In this document: one piece after another, positions 1-10,710 of the stretch
Numbering within the stretch: position 1 is the stretch's first letter
Layout of the letters: every line of letters starts with the position of its first letter
Source: Metallyticus violacea
Lineage: Eukaryota > Arthropoda > Insecta > Mantodea > Metallyticidae
Direction of reading: 5' to 3'
Length of the DNA: 64,000 nucleotides
NCBI GenBank assembly: GCA_030762175.1
Contig: CM060835.1
Coordinates: forward strand, 81,401,001-81,465,000
Position numbers and translations under genes: made by a program
Notes under the pieces: model-generated
Told to the model about the DNA's origin: nothing
What the model saw: the letters and a program-made list of their open reading frames with translations, nothing else
Databases searched by the model: none

Positions 1-521
1 GAGCAAACCATGCATGTGGATAGCACGTTTTAGTAATGGCAACAACAGCCTGAAAGACAAGGCCACCATAGCTGTGGAAATTAATTGCAATTATTTGTTT
101 CTTTCTTAAACTAATCAATCTTCACACCACGAAAAGAGCGCTAGACACTGTGCGAATCGGATGATTATGACCAGGGAACTGACTTCAATGCAGTAGAAAT
201 TGTTGGCAACATTAGAATATCACATATAACATAACTATGCTTCCATTAATACTTTCACAGAAACAGAAAGACTTTCATGTAGAAGTTTGTCAGAACCTAT
301 TGAACGAACAGGAATGGGGGTAACAGTTTCCTGAAACAGTGACAGACATGGTGTCACCACAATCATCACGTCAGGATGTAAGATAGAAAAACAGAATTTC
401 TTTTCATTTCCTAGAATTTAGACAAACTTCATAGCGCGACGCTGATGAAGCTGTAATATCGAATTTTCAGTCAGACCATTAACGACTAAGTTCTTCTCTG
501 GCAACCCGATAACGTCAGACA
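1..521. other. unannotated A+T-rich flank
   Basis: No coding signature, repeat family or RNA gene is recognisable here on either strand. It ends at the target duplication of the first SINE. Confidence 0.5.
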
Positions 522-533
522 CCATACCAGTTT

Positions 534-813
534 TTTTTTTTTTGATTGGTTTATTTATGGACGCTCTTTAACAGCTCAGGTCATCAGCGTCCCATTCAAC
601 TCAGGGCGTAAAACGGCCGACAAATTTTGCTCAGAGTCCTCTCTTTCAGGCTTGAGGTTCTTTTTCGTGCCGTAAATGTACGGGACCCACGGCTTTACTT
701 CCCTTCCGAAGGAAGCCATACTTAGGATTTTTACGCCCGAAAAAATCCATCGCTCCTGGCCGGGTTCGAACCCGCGATCCAAGCATGGTAACCACTACAC
801 TACCAGGACCGAC
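534..813 (-). mobile_element. SINE-A copy 1, tRNA-derived, full length with TSD
   Basis: Read on the minus strand, the element starts with a tRNA-like head. It has an A-box-like GGTAGTGTAGTGG and a B box GGGTTCGAACCCG, followed by a body carrying TTTTTTCGGGCGTAAAAATCC and CTTCCTTCGGAAGGGAAG, and it ends in an ATAAATAAACC-like tail plus an A run. The 12-bp direct repeat CCATACCAGTTT lies at 522-533 and 814-825, immediately outside the element, which is the mark of LINE-type target-primed insertion. Compared with other copies it lacks part of the anticodon-stem region (about 15 bases missing before the B box). It has no protein-coding capacity; the open frames in it are spurious. Confidence 0.9.
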
Positions 814-825
814 CCATACCAGTTT

Positions 826-1432
826 GAACACTATGCGGCACATTGCTAACCTCGGCTGGATTGTTCTACCATACCCACCGTATATTGCGGATTTGGCGTC
901 TTGACTTCCACCAGTTCAGGCAGACTCGAGGACATTTTTCTAGCAATAATGTCATAGCAGTTGTAAAATGGTAGGTCATCACCGTTTGTGCAGATTTTTC
1001 CGAACATTTAAGCTCTGAAGTGAAACAGATTAACACGGTGATAAGCGTGGTATATATACAAAGACTGTGAAAATGTTTAATTAACCTTCTGTTAGTTGCG
1101 AGGTTTGTTAGCTCACCGAGGGTCGCCCGAATCTCATTACTTGATTTATTTATTTCAAATCCTCTTTATTTTCTCATTTTTCGCTTTATTTAGATGAAAA
1201 ATGTTCTTTTAGCGTTATTTCATAATATTTATACAATGTGCCAACAAAATACCGGAGTAGTAACCACTTAAATAAAAGTAAACGAAATTCAGTGACATTT
1301 ATGGGCTTATAGTTTCTGGCAATACAGCAATTACCAATGAACTACCAATTATATATTATATATTATCTGAGCAGAGTGTTTTCGTTCATCATATTCTATA
1401 AATGGAAATGGAGTTCATAAATAATGATGCTG

Positions 1433-1485
<53 letters not shown>

Positions 1486-3627
1486 AACGATAGTGATTAT
1501 TGTTCTCACCTATAAAATACATTTCATAATCAAATTCGTCTCCTTAGTCATCAATCTCTTCTTCAGTTCATGAGAAGTATCTGAATCTATAGTGTTTATT
1601 ATTTCTAGTTTATCCTCAGAATCATCTGTTACATAGAAATTGTCATTCTCTGAAAGAGCATCATCACCGAAAAACCGCAGCGCTCGGGGTACTGTAGATC
1701 AGATCTTGCTGACGCTCATGTTGAAAGAATAACGTCTTCTTGCAATGGCAAAGCAATTGTGCAAATATACAAGGTAAAATAATACTCTAGTGACATCAAG
1801 AGTGTGTTACGAGAGTTGATGGGCCGGATCAGATTCGCCCAGCAGATACATAACCACTTGTTGTTGACATTCATTCTTGCAACTCAACAAATAGATAAGG
1901 TTATCTCTGCAGTAAAAGACTAAGAAATATGTGCTATTAGATGTCCAAGTCAATTATGTACGTGTGTTCGTTAGAAAAGTATAGCATCTTAATGAGGCTA
2001 CGGGACCCTCTGACCCGTTAACGACTAATGCAGGATTAAAAAAAAAGAACACGAAATAGCGTATAAAACTGAGAGTATCTGTAAATAATAAATATGCACA
2101 ATTTTAAAATATGTGAGTATGAAAATAAATAAAGATCCAGCGAGCACAAAGATAATAATTGTAGTTAAAGATATTGACCAAGTGTAATAACTGAAGTATG
2201 CACTATGTTTCATATGAAATGGAAATACAGTAAAACTTCTGTATTTGGACATCTTGCATGTTAGACACCTCATTATATTGGGTACCTTTTCTTGGAACCG
2301 AACAAATTTCTATGCTTTAACATGTCCAGTATATCCTCTATGTTGAACACTCCTGAATCCTGAAAGCTGGACATCCCTTATGGCATAACTGGAACAATAT
2401 CTCTTTTTTGTTATGTATTTCTACTAACTAATTTAAAGTTTATCTCCAAAGTTTTAAATGAGCCATTATCAAGTACACAGTACTGTAACATCAAAATATG
2501 GCCTTTTCCCTAACTGGCTTTCTTCTACCTGTTTGAGCTGGATTGACCTTTATCTCTGACATAAGTTTTGCAATGAGAGTCATTAAGCACAATGTTATTG
2601 AAATGGTGTTTTGTTTGTTTATTTTACTTTTATTCTCTGTTGTGCTTTCTAAATTGTTTACAAAATGTAAAATTGTTACGTTTTTTTTTCTTCAGAAAAT
2701 ACACTGTACTTAACTGTAAACTTACTGAAATAAACAACTGCATGTCTAAAATAAGCAGAGTGGTCCCGACTGTTAAGACATGTAGTACAAAAGTTTATTT
2801 TTATTCTGCGTACAATTTCAATAAGTGTAAGGGTAAGTTAGTAACTTTTATTTTAATTTTATTGAACATTTATGTATAATACATGTCATTTCGTTTAAAT
2901 TGCATACATACTATGAAAATTTACTTCCACTAACACGGACACCTAGTTAAAAAGGACTTTTTTTAATCAAACCATACTTGTTCCTATTAGAGAGATTCCA
3001 CTGTAGCTCTTGCTGAAAAGACAGACAAGTTCAAAAACATAATATACAGATAGTAAATATAAGACGCACAGCTATACATATAAAAGGAAGTGTATGGAAA
3101 TAAGTCCAAAATAAGAGGAAAATAAATACAGAAAATGAACGTAAGAAATTCTCTCTTTAAGGAATACTGTAGGCTACCAAAAAAAAAGGGGGGGGAAGGA
3201 ATGTGCTATTTTGTTTACGTTCTTTTAGAAAGTTTATATTAGTAATGGCGGTGATGGGTGGTTGTAGAAGTAGTAGTTAGGTCCAAGGTCGCAAAATAAA
3301 TGCAGCAGAAATAAAAATAGCTTATAACATTAATCTATAAAAGGCCGCTATGCATTGCAAAATAAATAAAACTGAGCATCTATGTAAATAAGAAAATGTT
3401 TGATAAGTGCGCCAAATGTTAAATGTAATTCTACAATCGACATATTGAGCACACGTTCTCCGACAACCTAGTTGTTATCTGCTAATATGTTAATAATTTA
3501 TAAAGCTTCAAACCATTCCCGCTCAGATATGACTGTCAGCGTTATTTTTTTCATTTGTTGAAGTAACTTCTCTCTCTTCACCAGGCAGAACCGCCTTTAA
3601 CATTCCTTTTATTTTTGCGGAATCAAT
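826..3627. other. unannotated A+T-rich region
   Basis: Holds the (ATT)n microsatellite at 1433-1484 and a short C/T- and T-rich stretch. An open frame of 95 codons at 2592-2879 is rich in Phe, Leu, Cys and Lys, as random translation of T-rich DNA would be, and resembles no family I know. No gene is supported. Confidence 0.4.
1433..1484. repeat. (ATT)n microsatellite
   Basis: Uninterrupted run of about 17 ATT units. Confidence 0.95.
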
Positions 3628-3919
3628 ATTTTTTTTTGATTAGTTTTATTTAAGGACACTCTTTTAACATCTCAGGTCATCAGCATCCCATTTAAATCAG
3701 GGTGTGAAACGACCGACAGAGACCTCTTCTTTCAGGCATGAGGTTCTTTTTCGTGCCGTAAATGTACGACGCGGGACCCACGGCTTTACTTCCCTTGCGA
3801 AGGAAGCTATACTTCGGATTTTTACGTCCGAAAAAATCCATCGATCCTGGCCGGGTTCGAACCCGCGATCTTGGGTTTAGAAGGCAAGTATGGTTACCAC
3901 TACACCACCAGGACCGACC
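3628..3919 (-). mobile_element. SINE-A copy 2, full length
   Basis: This minus-strand copy has the complete tRNA-like head: GGTCGGTCCTGGTGGTGTAG, an anticodon-loop equivalent CTTCTAA matching a UCU (Arg) loop, and the B box GGGTTCGAACCCG. The conserved body and an A-rich tail follow. Flanks GCGGAATCAAT and GTGGTATCAAC may be a decayed target duplication (imperfect). The copy is less conserved in the body than copy 1; for example it lacks the GAGCAAAATTTGTCGG segment before the final third. The Arg assignment rests only on the loop triplet and is tentative. Confidence 0.88.
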
Positions 3920-4015
3920 GTGGTATCAACAGAACTTCAGTCTGACTGAATTCCTTTTGCTTTTATTTTATATTTTGTTTGTTTTTGTTTTTTAATGCTA
4001 AGACGATTGCTGTGA

Positions 4016-4201
4016 AGGCTTATACAAGCCATGAAACTCGTGTAAATTGGCGTTCGTTCGAGCCATGAATTACCAAAGCATTCTGTTACAAAACTTAAAT
4101 TCAATCACTGTTTCCTTAAAAGATTAATGCAAAAGCGATTTGCTTGTGATTGGCATGTTTTGATTCCAAATTGTTTTGTATCTTTTAATAATAATAATAA
4201 C

Positions 4202-4237
<36 letters not shown>

Positions 4238-4335
4238 TTGAGTACCTAATTTTCTTCGTCTAAACAGTTTTGTGTTAGTTAAAATGTTTGATAAATATTA
4301 AGTGGTATTAGTATTTTAGCAGGATTAAAGGTTTA

Positions 4336-4378
<43 letters not shown>

Positions 4379-4486
4379 GTTGTTGTTGTTGTTGTTGTTA
4401 CTGCGTTGTATTATACTCAATATATTCAAATCGTATTTATGTTTAAATATTTATTTGTTCTCGTGTTTTAATAGCAAATTATTTAA
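4016..4486. repeat. tandem duplication, copy A (~470 bp)
   Basis: Begins GCTTATACAAGCCATGAAAC and runs through an (AAT)n tract (4187-4238), GAGTACCTAATT, AGCAGGATTAAAGGTTTATA, an (ATT)n tract (4336-4378), a (TTG)n tract (4378-4399), then CTCAATATATTCAAAT and TTTAAATATTTATTTGTTC. The same landmarks in the same order follow immediately in copy B. No coding function is visible. Confidence 0.9.
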
Positions 4487-4488
4487 AG

Positions 4489-4654
4489 GCTTATACAAGC
4501 CATGAAACTCGTGAAAATTGGCGTTCGCGCTATTCATTCGTGCCATAAATTACCAAAGCATTCTGCTACAAAATTTAAATTCAATTCATTGTTAGCTTAA
4601 AATATTAATGCAAAAACGATTTGCACTTTTTGATTCCAAATTGTTTTGAATCTT

Positions 4655-4701
<47 letters not shown>

Positions 4702-4912
4702 TATTATTATTATTATTATTATTATTATTTTGAGTACCTAATTGTGTTAGTTAAAATGTTTGATAAACATTAACTCGTAGTAGTATTTCAGCAGGATTAA
4801 AGGTTTATATTGTTGTTGTTGTGTTGTTATTACGTTGTATTTTACTCAATATATTCAAATATTTATGTTTAAATATTTATTTGTTCATGTGTTTCAATAT
4901 TAAATTATTTTC
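4489..4912. repeat. tandem duplication, copy B (~424 bp)
   Basis: Direct repeat of the preceding block, with the same opening GCTTATACAAGCCATGAAAC and the same internal landmarks. It differs by small indels, such as a 17-base deletion of TTTTCTTCGTCTAAACA-type sequence after GAGTACCTAATT, and by its microsatellites. Here (AAT)n at 4657-4700 abuts (ATT)n at 4701-4729, and the second ATT tract of copy A is replaced by a short TTG tract. Confidence 0.9.
4657..4729. repeat. (AAT)n-(ATT)n inverted microsatellite
   Basis: About 14 AAT units are followed directly by about 10 ATT units. The two halves are complementary and could form a long perfect hairpin or cruciform. Confidence 0.9.
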
Positions 4913-6639
4913 CTTCAAATAAATAAATGTATACTTTTACTTTAATTAGAATCTTTTTTTTTATGAAACATTAGCAATTGAAGTAATAAAGGCTTATATG
5001 ACATTCTTTTTTTTAAATTGTATGACATCTAAGCCAAAATCACTGGCTTCTATTATTAATTGTTTAACGAAGATAAGTTTGCAGAGATAATGTTGATAAT
5101 AGCGAACATTCTTCGCAAATTTGAGACTGGTGATACAATCTGCGATGTTTACACATAGAGATTTGAAGATCAATGTATCTACAGATCTTCATTCTTCCGA
5201 ATTTGTCCAGTTATAAAAATGGTAGTAATAACCGCTGACAGCTTGTCAAAGAAATGTATTAACAGAGAGAAAGAAAACCGAGTTGCGTGTGGTTAACGGC
5301 GACAATTCAAACTACAATGCAAAATTTGTGCAAAAAGCAAAACATGTTTATTTTGTACATTAACTATAAGCAACAATGCTCAAAACCAATTGTTGATATA
5401 ATTGAAATGCATCGCTTTGAATCAAATAAGAGAAAATCCACGTGTGTTTCACTGAGTGGAGTGCAATGTGTATTGTAATACGTTTATGTTTGGCACTGTC
5501 TACACGCTTCTCTGAACGGAGACTCTGGAACTTAGTAGATTATGTTTGTCTTCGAATTATCCCGGGCGAGTTTGTGCGGTCTTTCTGTTAGCTGCTTTAT
5601 TTGGCAATAAGTTGTACTTAAGTTCTTCAAAGGAAAACTAATAAAGAAATAATAAACACAGTCTCGTCATGTGTGGCAGCTTAAACCTGTTCCGGCGCAG
5701 TTGGAGTGGTAATTTGAGTAGTGGCCACTCAGAAGATCAGATCTAAGCGCCCGGTGTTCACAAAGACGGTGAAGAATGAAGAACCGAAGCGAAGTTTGCG
5801 ACAAATACGGGAACTCTCGCTCGCTCTCTCTCTCTAACCCACTTGGGCAATGGCCAGGCTCCCTAAAACTATTCCTGTAATTTCCATTGTCTCCGATTTA
5901 GAAACCCGCTAACTGCGTCATGCCAGAACAGTTCGCGTGAAGTGATGTTTTAAGTCCAAGTATTTGTTCTACTTCGTGAAGCTCAGCATTTCCTTTCACA
6001 GCCTCCAAAATACGTCATTTGTACCAAAAAGAATGCGAGCAAAATCTAAAACACGGAAGACTCTGTTGCAGAATTGCTGAATATTTTGTTCATATAGCAC
6101 TCTGAATGCTCAGGAATTCAATCATTTTTTATCAATATTATTAATTTTAACTATTTGCAGTTATTTTCTGCTCTGAAGACAAAGTATTTAAAAGGAATGG
6201 CAATATTTGTTCAGTTTAGTAGAACGTTAGAAAATAAGCACACAAATAAATGAGCAGCACTATTATTTAGTTAATTATTTTATAAACTTAGAATTTCCTC
6301 AGTATCCAGTAGCTATAGTTACAAAATTTACTTTTATGGAATTAGCTATTAGGTGTATATACGTATGGTTGCTTTCGTCTCTTTAAAATTAAATTTATTT
6401 ATTTATTTTAATTATTCTGACAGGAGTTAAGGTCATGGGGCCTTCTCTTCCACTCTATCATGCGGGAACAAAAGCAAAAATACAGAGTACAATATACATA
6501 ATTATATAAAATACAAAACAAACCAAATATATATAGTGGAAGTAAATGCTATATATTTCAATATAATAGAAAGCTGATGGTGTAAAAAACCCCACTTGTT
6601 CTTCAATAATTTGTTCGAATATAAGGGGAAGAAGAAGCG
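4913..6639. other. unannotated region
   Basis: A+T-rich with a short (CT)n at 5817-5835. The 63-codon frame at 5287-5478 has no recognisable motif. Nothing else is supported. Confidence 0.4.
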
Positions 6640-6905
6640 AGAGACTTATTTATGTTTCCGTGTTGAGATAAGGTGGCTGAATGAAATCTCCTCCACGTTC
6701 AATGCAGATGTTCCTACATTTCAGTATTGACTGCGTTCCATGAGAGTAAAAGTCTTGTGACTGACTGCGTAACAACCTTGCACCGCGTCTTTCACCTCGT
6801 CTCCTGTTCGGCACTTCTTGCTGCCTAGTCCTCTGAGTTATCCAAAGACATGATACCCGGAAGGTGCCAGGTAAGTAAGCAGGTTATGGCATACACTCAA
6901 AATGA
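6640..6905 (-). pseudogene. mariner-like transposase, C-terminal relic
   Basis: Translation of the minus strand gives, in broken frames, LAPSGYHVFG, then CRTGDEVKDAVQG, then KTFTLMERSQ, then KCRNICIERGGDFIQ. These correspond in order to the mariner end: (PYSPD)LAPSDYHLFGPLK with the third catalytic Asp in the PSD motif, the DEVKDAV helix, the KTF segment and the terminal CIE..GDY.E motif. The catalytic Asp of the PSD triplet is replaced by Gly (PSGYH) and at least one stop and one frameshift interrupt it. It is a dead fragment; no terminal repeat was found for it. Confidence 0.7.
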
Positions 6906-6938
6906 AGATCTGCAATTTTTTGTGTCATTGCATGAGCT

Positions 6939-7130
6939 ATGTGGCATGACTATCTACAAGCCCACCTACACCGCAAAAATCAGGCTGATGACGATGTCTC
7001 CTCTTTGTCTAACTCAAGGATGGAGAGCGATCATCTATTCACATCTCCAAGGCTGGAACATCTGCCCGATGATATTACCCTGCGCTACTGGGAGGCTCGA
7101 TGTCAAATATGGCGTTCGCTGAATAAATAA
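6939..7130 (+). pseudogene. possible LINE ORF2 extreme C-terminus
   Basis: A 63-codon frame ends LRYWEARCQIWRSLNK, and the stop is followed at once by AATAAATAATG, an A-rich tail. A terminal YWxAR-type motif close to the stop occurs in some insect non-LTR retrotransposon proteins, so this may be the last part of a 5'-truncated LINE. I see no zinc-knuckle motif upstream in the same frame. This could equally be a chance open frame. Confidence 0.3.
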
Positions 7131-7139
7131 ATAATGAGC

Positions 7140-9345
7140 TGTGTGACACTTTACTGTAAGAGTACACCGGTTGTGAGCAAACCTCGAAGTTTCGACCAGA
7201 TTGCAGATTTCAAAAGGTTTTCAAGCAGATCACAATATAACATGATTGAACCTTTAGTTGTAGCGTGAGCAACACTAACACAGCTTCGTTTGGTCTCTGG
7301 CTGGAAGTAGTGATCCCAACAATCATCACCACAGTTTCACAAATATTCAAACTACGTTCTTTCAGTTCAGGGGTGAGTTGTTTTAGTACTCGCATTGATT
7401 GCCAGAATATTATGTAAACTAAACAGCATATTACATTATAGACAACTATTGGGAGGCCCATTATCTTAAAAATAGTAATTAAATAAACTAAAGATGGCAT
7501 GCAGACACTTTCCCTTGTTATGTCTTACTTTTCTCATTTAAACAAGTAGCTAGTAGTTTCTTAGAAAAGATAGCTGCTCCAGAGAAAGGTTGTGCGCGAG
7601 CGCAGAATGTTCTGTCTTTCTCACTGATCAGCTTTCTCTTTCCCACAATAATGGATTCCAAGTGCAACGTACTGTACACGAAGTCTACACGAACTTTTTC
7701 GGGTTAGGGGAAAACAAAAGAAAAAAAAAGTTCTTACTCGGGAGGCATTATCCAAACGCGGATTGACAAATAAATGTACTAGCCAAGTATTTTTGTAGGT
7801 TGTGTATCGAAAAGTTATAATCTTAAATTCCTTGATTAGTTTCATGGATTGAAGTGAACGCCACATTAGATGACACGTAATATTTACGAAGTATATCCGT
7901 TTGTAAATATGAAACATATTACACACTTAGCAAATATATATTATGGTAAATTATGTGTAATCATCAAAAATATGGCTAATTTTGATACACAGACAAATTG
8001 TTCGTTTTTACCGGTGATTGTATATACTTTTCAAATTGGGTTGGTATATTTAATAATGTGAGAAACAGAACTGCTGTTTCGTTGTAAGTATATGTGGTTA
8101 CAAATTTAATACACATCTAAACTTTCAAATTGAATGAATATTTTAAATATGTGTAAACATTATTAAAATTGACAGAATTAAAAAAAAAAGTGTCTAAGAA
8201 ATATAATTTGTAAGTTTAAAATTTAATAATCGCTTGGCACATGTAAAAGCGTTTTTAAAGTTAATCATTTTTATCATTCACTTCTCAAAAAAAAAAAAAA
8301 AAAACTCAAATATTTAGCACTTTGAATTACACATGCTTACTGCATCATTTTACTGTACATGTTCAGCTCTGATACTCTTCACTACCCGAAATGAAGCATT
8401 CCTTGCATTCTCCCTAAGAGAGAATATTTCATTTGGTACATCATCCTGACCTGGTTCCTAGTGATATCTATAAATACAAGTCGCTCTTTATTTGTTCCCA
8501 AAAATATATTACTCATCGTTTTGTATAGTTGGCACTACTGCCTATTTCCCGGATAACTTCTAGCCCTGTGCACTTCGAGCACTCTCAACTTCACTTTACA
8601 TGCTGGAAACATATAGTTTGATGTATTTCCGCATTTTATTAGCTCGAACCTCTAATGCGTATTTAGCGCTGTTTTCTCTCTCTCCATAACCTGTTACTTC
8701 CTCTTTTCATCACAGAAAGATTACTCTCTTCTCAACATTGTCAAATGATACTGACGTGGTCGCATTCAAAAGAATATCTGAAGAGTTATCATTTTCATTT
8801 ATAGCAATATACTCGTACTGTAGCGAGTGCGATAGTGTTTCTTCGCTTTTCACACCTGTTAGTACTTCATTAGGAAGATCCGATTAAAGTTGAAACAAAC
8901 ACGGCCTCATATGAACTGCATTTAATTTCGTCTTCATAAGCTGAAGGAACGTAAACATTGCCTAGTGCTCAGTTTCATTGCTTTCTAACCATATCTACCT
9001 ACCTCATTGTAATTCGTACGTTTCACAGAACCTTGTGACTGGCTGTGTCTGTGTAACCTTATATCCCGTTCACATTGAACATGTTTCTTCCTTGACTCTG
9101 TTACACAACTCTCATCCATTATCACTCTCAACTGGAGCTCTAAAGAGTGAAAGCGTTTTAACGAACAGAATTGGATGAATTTAGTGGCACTATCTGACTG
9201 TGACTGTCTGTCTATCAAATGCAACTGATACCTTCAGTTCGCTTGGAATGTCATTTTTATAAGAATTTTGTTTTCTTCCGACAACGTTCACATGAATTTA
9301 AATAAATAATTGTTTCCTCACAAATTATAGGGATAAGTATTAGCA
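7140..9345. other. unannotated region
   Basis: Open frames (for example 7210-7500 and 7621-7926 on the minus strand) show no family motif. An A run of 18 lies at 8287-8304. No gene is supported. Confidence 0.4.
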
Positions 9346-9935
9346 AGTCATGGCAACTAATGGGAAAATTCGAAAAATCTAAGACACACTGTTGAAAGTG
9401 AATGAATATACTTTCGAATGAAGCCACTAGATGGTGTATACCTCACTTAATTGATGCGGCACCAACTTTTCCGCATGTTCAGGTCCTCCCGTAAAATGTG
9501 CTGCACTGTTTTTGCCGGTCTTGTTCTATTTCCACATGTGTCCAGCGCCTATCATCGCATAAGCACTGTTCCCCCACCATCACCGTAACTCTTGTCTGCG
9601 GACAAAGGACACCCACTGCGCAGCAGAAAGGTAGTCGACATTCTGCCCCGTTTGAAGGCATCTGTCCACCTCGCTACTGTTCTATAGGGCAGGGCACGCG
9701 CAGTGGCATTCTTGTGCATCTTGCCACGAAGAAATGCTATTTTCACATACGCACGTTGTGACCTGCATTCCTGACCTGCTGAACTTCAGAGCGTGTTAAG
9801 GCACGCAGTTCTGCTCACATATGCCATCTGGTCGCTTGCTTCATTCGAAAGCACATTCCACACACTTTTAATTGTGTATCTTAGATTTTTCGTGTTGTCC
9901 CTTGGTCGCGAGAAAAAAAAAAGTTGCCATGACTT
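9346..9935 (-). mobile_element. short mariner-derived element with long TIRs
   Basis: About 590 bp bounded by inverted repeats of roughly 100 bp. AAGTCATGGCAACT (9346-9359) is matched by AGTTGCCATGACTT (9922-9935). Further in, CGAAAAATCTAAGA and CTTTCGAATGAAGC recur in inverted order, and CCACTAGATGGTGTA pairs loosely with its partner. The interior encodes only the N-terminal part of a mariner-type transposase on the minus strand. The catalytic domain is absent, so the copy cannot move itself. The right terminus has an extra run of A inside the repeat. Confidence 0.8.
9479..9746 (-). pseudogene. mariner-type transposase N-terminal fragment, frameshifted
   Basis: From an ATG at 9746 the minus strand reads MKIAFLRGKMHKN, then YRTVARWTDAFKRGRMSTT, then RSGCPLSAD. 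This fits the first helix-turn-helix and linker of mariner transposases (ARW..AFKRGR.S..D..RSGRP). After about 45 residues the frame shifts, and the adjacent frame continues VGEQCLCDDRRWTHVEIEQD, which fits the second helix-turn-helix region (..V.DRRWTHVEIE). The reading then ends near 9479 with no DDE domain. About 90 of a normal ~345 residues remain. Its position between the inverted repeats shows it is an internally deleted derivative. Confidence 0.75.
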
Positions 9936-10454
9936 ATGACTTGCTCTGCGATTGTTTCATCATTCGGCTTCCTTCACTGTGGCCAATAGCCTACATATGT
10001 GTCTAATGAATAAGATTAAGTCCTGAGAGTAAAGTTTGTTTCATTCACCATAAATAAGTTCCCACAATATCATAACACTTCAATCCTTGATATGCCATAA
10101 TTTTGCCTCTTTTTTGTTAATAATGTCAGCCGGTTTGCTGTTTAAGCGTTCTGTCATTAATTCGCTATCAAACCTCATTCTTATATTGTTCAAATCATTT
10201 ACAAATTTACTGGTTAGAATAAAATCGGAAAATACTTTCTAAGCAAATTTTGAAATACAAAGCAAAGGTAAAGAGAACAAGATGGGAAGACATTTTCTCC
10301 TCGAGTTGGAATAGGCATCAAGGATAGTTGGTGCTGATAGAACAAATTACACGTTACGTGAACAAGATTTTATACAGGTAACACAACTGAACTATTCAAC
10401 AGCTAACAGACAATGATCTTCTAGCTAAGGAAATATGGCGCCATCACATTGAAG
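9936..10454. other. unannotated region
   Basis: No feature recognised between the mariner-derived element and the next SINE. Confidence 0.4.
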
Positions 10455-10710
10455 CACCCAAGGTCGCGGGTTCGAACCCGGCCAGGATTGATGAATTTTT
10501 TCGGGCGTAAAAATCGCAAGAGTGGCTTCCTTCGGAAGGGAAGTAAAGCCGTGGGTCCCATGTCGTACATTTACGGCACGATAAAGAACCTCAAGCCTGA
10601 AAGAAGAGGCCTGTGAGCAAAATTTGTCGGCCGTTTCACGCCCTAAATAGAATGGAACGCTGATGACCTGAGATGTTAAAGAGCATCCTTAAATAAACAA
10701 ATAAAAATAA
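10455..10710 (+). mobile_element. SINE-A copy 3, 5'-truncated
   Basis: Starts at CACCCAAGGTCGCGGG within the tRNA-like head, so the A box is missing. It keeps the B box GGTTCGAACCC, the CTTCCTTCGGAAGGGAAG body, CATTTACGGCACGA, TTTGTCGGCCGTTTCACGCC and a tail of AAATAAACAAATAAAAATAA. No clean target duplication was seen. 5' truncation is normal for LINE-mobilised copies. Confidence 0.88.

Noticed and set aside
2592..2879. 95-codon plus-strand frame, possible small membrane protein
   Set aside because: Phe/Leu/Cys-rich composition follows from T-rich DNA; there is no family resemblance or supporting context.
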